Below are positions 15,117 to 16,724 of a DNA stretch of 16,724 bases, one piece after another. Position numbers and translations under genes: made by a program. The stretch lies in NCBI GenBank assembly GCA_003024985.2, contig PXIH01S0038488.1. The stretch is one strand, 5' to 3'. Under the pieces are notes generated by a model that saw only the letters and a program-made list of their open reading frames with translations, made no database searches and was not told the origin of the DNA. Source of the DNA: Euperipatoides rowelli (Eukaryota; Onychophora; Udeonychophora; Euonychophora; Peripatopsidae). The stretch's first letter is position 1; each line of letters begins with the position of its first letter.

Positions 15117-15479
15117 TTATCTTTGTGAAGAAGAACAAACCATACTTCCAGTTCTTCTTCCTCTACTATTTCCTTCAGAAACACATGTAGTACAATCACC
15201 ACTTAAAAACCATACTGTTGCAATAAGGCCTATAATTGAAATAACAACACTCCAAAAGAAAATAGATGATTTTGATTTATTTTCAGAAGTATCTCCTGAT
15301 GTTGCAGTTGCAGTTCCTGCACCTGCAAAAGCTAGTGGAAGAGCTAAACATGCACCACAAAAATCTTCTTTTATTACTACATTTTCATCTCTTCGTTTTC
15401 TCTTAGAGAAAACGTTATTTTCAGAATCCAGAATCTTGTTATTAACCATTTTTCCATTAATGTAATTAAAATTATTCAT
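15117..15479 (-). CDS. Membrane protein with CGAC motif and one or two hydrophobic segments
   Basis: A 120-residue protein. The N-terminal 38 residues are polar, with a basic KRKRR patch (26-30). Residues 40-62 (FCGACLALPLAFAGAGTATATSG) form a small-residue hydrophobic stretch beginning FCGAC. Residues 71-93 (SSIFFWSVVISIIGLIATVWFLSG) are a clear transmembrane helix, followed by DCTTC and a Ser/Arg/Gly-rich tail with another Cys. The CGAC-plus-Ala/Gly stretch recalls small virion membrane proteins of NCLDVs, but I cannot name a family. The start at 15479 (MNNFNYINGK) is the first ATG; M11 is an alternative. Upstream on this strand is TGTAAATAAATG. It is tandem with the secreted protein gene (33-base gap), so co-transcription is possible. 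Confidence 0.8.
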   Translation of the reverse strand: MNNFNYINGKMVNNKILDSENNVFSKRKRRDENVVIKEDFCGACLALPLAFAGAGTATATSGDTSENKSKSSIFFWSVVISIIGLIATVWFLSGDCTTCVSEGNSRGRRTGSMVCSSSQR

Positions 15480-15512
15480 TTATTTACATGCAAATAATGG
15501 AAGTGAAAATTA

Positions 15513-15764
15513 TTAAATGTCATGACATGTAATAAGAGTACATTTACATACTATTTTTCTGCCATATGGATCAGGTTTTTCACAAGTATAAGATTCTACA
15601 TTTAAACCTTTATGTTGTGAAGCTACTACACAGTTACTGTAACAATACATACTTGGACTATGATATGTTGCAACATTAAATTCTTCTCTTTGTTGATGAG
15701 AAGATTGACAAGCACTATTTATTGAAATTAATGCTGCTAAAACACAAAATAATTTAATATTTAT
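15513..15764 (-). CDS. Secreted Cys-rich protein with no ATG start
   Basis: A minus-strand frame of 83 codons. The first 18 residues (NIKLFCVLAALISINSA after the first codon) are a textbook signal peptide, predicted to be cut before C19. The rest has cysteines at 41, 45, 61, 73, 75 and 80, with SYTCEKPDPYG and CKCTLITC, a pattern typical of small disulfide-rich secreted proteins. The first codon in frame is ATA (15764-15762) right after an in-frame TAA (15767-15765), where ATG would be expected. Either the ATG has mutated to ATA and the gene is newly dead, or a non-AUG codon is used. The frame is otherwise clean. The intergenic position and signal peptide make coding origin likely. It is divergent from the KilA-N gene and tandem with the membrane-protein gene. 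Confidence 0.6.
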   Translation of the reverse strand: MNIKLFCVLAALISINSACQSSHQQREEFNVATYHSPSMYCYSNCVVASQHKGLNVESYTCEKPDPYGRKIVCKCTLITCHDI

Positions 15765-15796
15765 TTATATAAAAAAATTCCTAATACAAGCAACTT

Positions 15797-15804
15797 AAAA
15801 TTGA
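15797..15804 (+). promoter_or_regulatory. Early promoter element AAAATTGA before the KilA-N gene
   Basis: Exact AAAATTGA with 46 bases between it and ATG 15851, the same spacing as before the DNA polymerase. The promoter thus looks intact although the gene behind it is broken. Confidence 0.65.
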
Positions 15805-15850
15805 ACCTTACTTTATTTTTTATTTAAAGAAGTAAAATTATTGATAAATA

Positions 15851-16724
15851 ATGGATTCTTTAAATAAAGTGTGTTATGAACAGATAAAAGATACCTTTTA
15901 TAAGGGATTGTTTGGAGATTTTCCGTTAATTGTTGATAAAAAACGGGCTATTTCAATGCTACTAAATTATGCAATTTAGGTGGAAAAAAATACTATCATT
16001 GGAAACAAACAGAGCGTTCAAAAAAATTAATTCAATATTATGAAACCCGACCACGTTAATACGTGGTCGGCCCATTGTTTTATGAAATTAAAGGAGATAA
16101 TGATGATGTTACTAAACAAATAACTGGTCAATATGTTATAAAAGAATTTATTCTTGACATTGCTTCTTGGATTTCAGTAGAATTTTACGATAAATGTAAC
16201 AATATAATTATAAATTATTTCGTTAATGAATATAAAACAATGGATAAAAAAACTTTACAAAGTAAAATTAATGAAGTTGAAGAAAAAATGAAAAAATTAC
16301 TTGATGAAAAAGAAGAGGAGTTACAAGAAAAAATGATAAAATCAACGAATTGTTTCTATTAGGAAAACTTCAAGAAGAACGTATGATAAAACAAGAAAAA
16401 ATGTTGCGTGAATTAGGTATTCATTTAGAAGATGTATCATCTCAAAACAATGAATTAATTGAAAAGGTTGATGAACAGGTAGAGCAAAATGCTGTTTTAA
16501 ACTTTAAAATTGACAATATTCAAAACAAACTTGAAATAGCTGTAGAAGATAGAGCACCTCAACCTAAACAAAATTTAAAACGAGAACGTTTTATTCTTCT
16601 TAAACGTAATGATGATCATTATCCATACTATACCATAAGGGCTCAAGATATAAATGCAAGAAGTGCACTTAAACGGCAAAAAAATTTATATAATGAAGTA
16701 TCTGTTCTTTTAGATTTGACTTGT
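15851..16724 (+). pseudogene. Broken KilA-N + DUF3627 protein gene, runs off window end
   Basis: KilA-N is a DNA-binding domain common in NCLDVs, phages and entomopoxviruses; with a C-terminal DUF3627 it is typical of iridoviruses and relatives. Segment 1 (15851-15979) holds YKGLFGDFPLIVDKK, then loses sense. Segment 2, in another frame, holds GYFNATKLC, HWKQTERSK and LIQYYE, up to a TAA (16057-16059). Segment 3, in the same frame as segment 2, runs 16060-16362 with ITGQYVIKEFILDIASWIS and a coiled coil (KKTLQSKINEVEEKMKKL). Segment 4 (16335-16724, open at the edge) holds the coil end and the DUF3627 motifs ERFILLKRNDDHYPYYTIRAQ and SALKRQKNLYNEV. Damage: a shift near an A6 run (15938-15943), a stop within a GC-rich hairpin (16047-16070), and a shift near a second A6 run (16328-16333). 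Both shifts are in the -1 direction. The early promoter is intact. Confidence 0.85.
16047..16070. repeat. GC-rich hairpin with stop codon in its loop, inside the KilA-N gene
   Basis: Perfect 10-bp stem CCGACCACGT (16047-16056) / ACGTGGTCGG (16061-16070), loop TAAT. The loop holds the in-frame TAA that splits KilA-N segments 2 and 3, while the frame is the same on both sides. Its composition is far from the surrounding AT-rich coding sequence, which suggests an inserted palindrome. Confidence 0.65.

Noticed and set aside
15487-15496. ATGCAAAT octamer (POU-type site) upstream of the 15479 gene
   Set aside because: One eight-base match in AT-rich DNA is not meaningful and no other copies were seen near starts.
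15851-16362. Programmed -1 ribosomal frameshifting to express KilA-N
   Set aside because: The A6 sites lack a proper slippery heptamer in register, and an independent in-frame TAA (16057-16059) would still stop translation. Decay is simpler.
1-16724. All frameshifts being long-read assembly errors
   Set aside because: About 10 kb of large reading frames with many long A and T runs have no shift at all, while the breaks cluster in small accessory genes. Errors at single sites remain possible and should be checked.
601-16724. E-box (CACGTG) targets for the viral bHLH protein in this window
   Set aside because: I saw no CACGTG in any intergenic region. CATGTG occurs only inside genes, as expected by chance.

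Overview
The window looks like a piece of a large nucleocytoplasmic DNA virus (NCLDV) genome. It is strongly AT-rich, compactly packed, uses both strands and has no visible introns. Its four big genes are classic NCLDV functions: family B DNA polymerase, a Pif1-like helicase, a vaccinia D6R/D11L-type SF2 helicase and an XRN-type 5'-3' exoribonuclease. The gene set, the low GC, the KilA-N + DUF3627 gene and the AAAAT(TGA) early-promoter element fit an invertebrate iridovirus-like virus (Iridoviridae, Betairidovirinae) best. This placement is an inference. Another member of Pimascovirales, or a mimivirus relative, cannot be excluded without phylogeny.

Layout. 1-600: GC-rich UUCG hairpin and a broken gene of a Cys/His (zinc-binding) family. 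602-1216: a basic helix-loop-helix leucine-zipper protein, surprising in a virus, without an ATG at its 5' end. 1232-2314: three small unknown genes, one a coiled coil, with a symmetric divergent promoter. 2417-6301: early promoter and DNA polymerase. 6394-7264, reverse strand: a proline-rich membrane protein and a TARG1/OARD1-like macrodomain. 7293-8906: palindromic divergent promoter and Pif1-like helicase. 8983-9200: reverse-strand gene relic. 9223-12723: D6R/D11L-like helicase. 12752-12943: secreted cysteine-rich peptide. 12980-13105: another reverse relic. 13121-15079: XRN-like nuclease with low-complexity inserts. 15117-15764, reverse: a membrane protein and a second secreted Cys-rich protein lacking an ATG. 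15797-16724: early promoter and a broken KilA-N/DUF3627 gene running off the end.

How it fits together. The long plus-strand genes serve replication (polymerase, Pif1), virion-type transcription (D6R/D11L helicase) and mRNA turnover (XRN). The macrodomain probably acts on ADP-ribosylated targets in the host, and the secreted peptides act outside the cell or in the secretory pathway. Almost every convergent junction carries one AT-rich hairpin whose left arm contains TTTTAAT. It can serve as a shared transcript end for both strands, and it still marks the end of two decayed reverse genes. The large genes are intact while several small ones are decaying, often by single-base shifts in A or T runs or by in-frame stops. 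Small GC-rich hairpins, foreign to the base composition, lie at broken genes, before the polymerase and inside the XRN and helicase genes.
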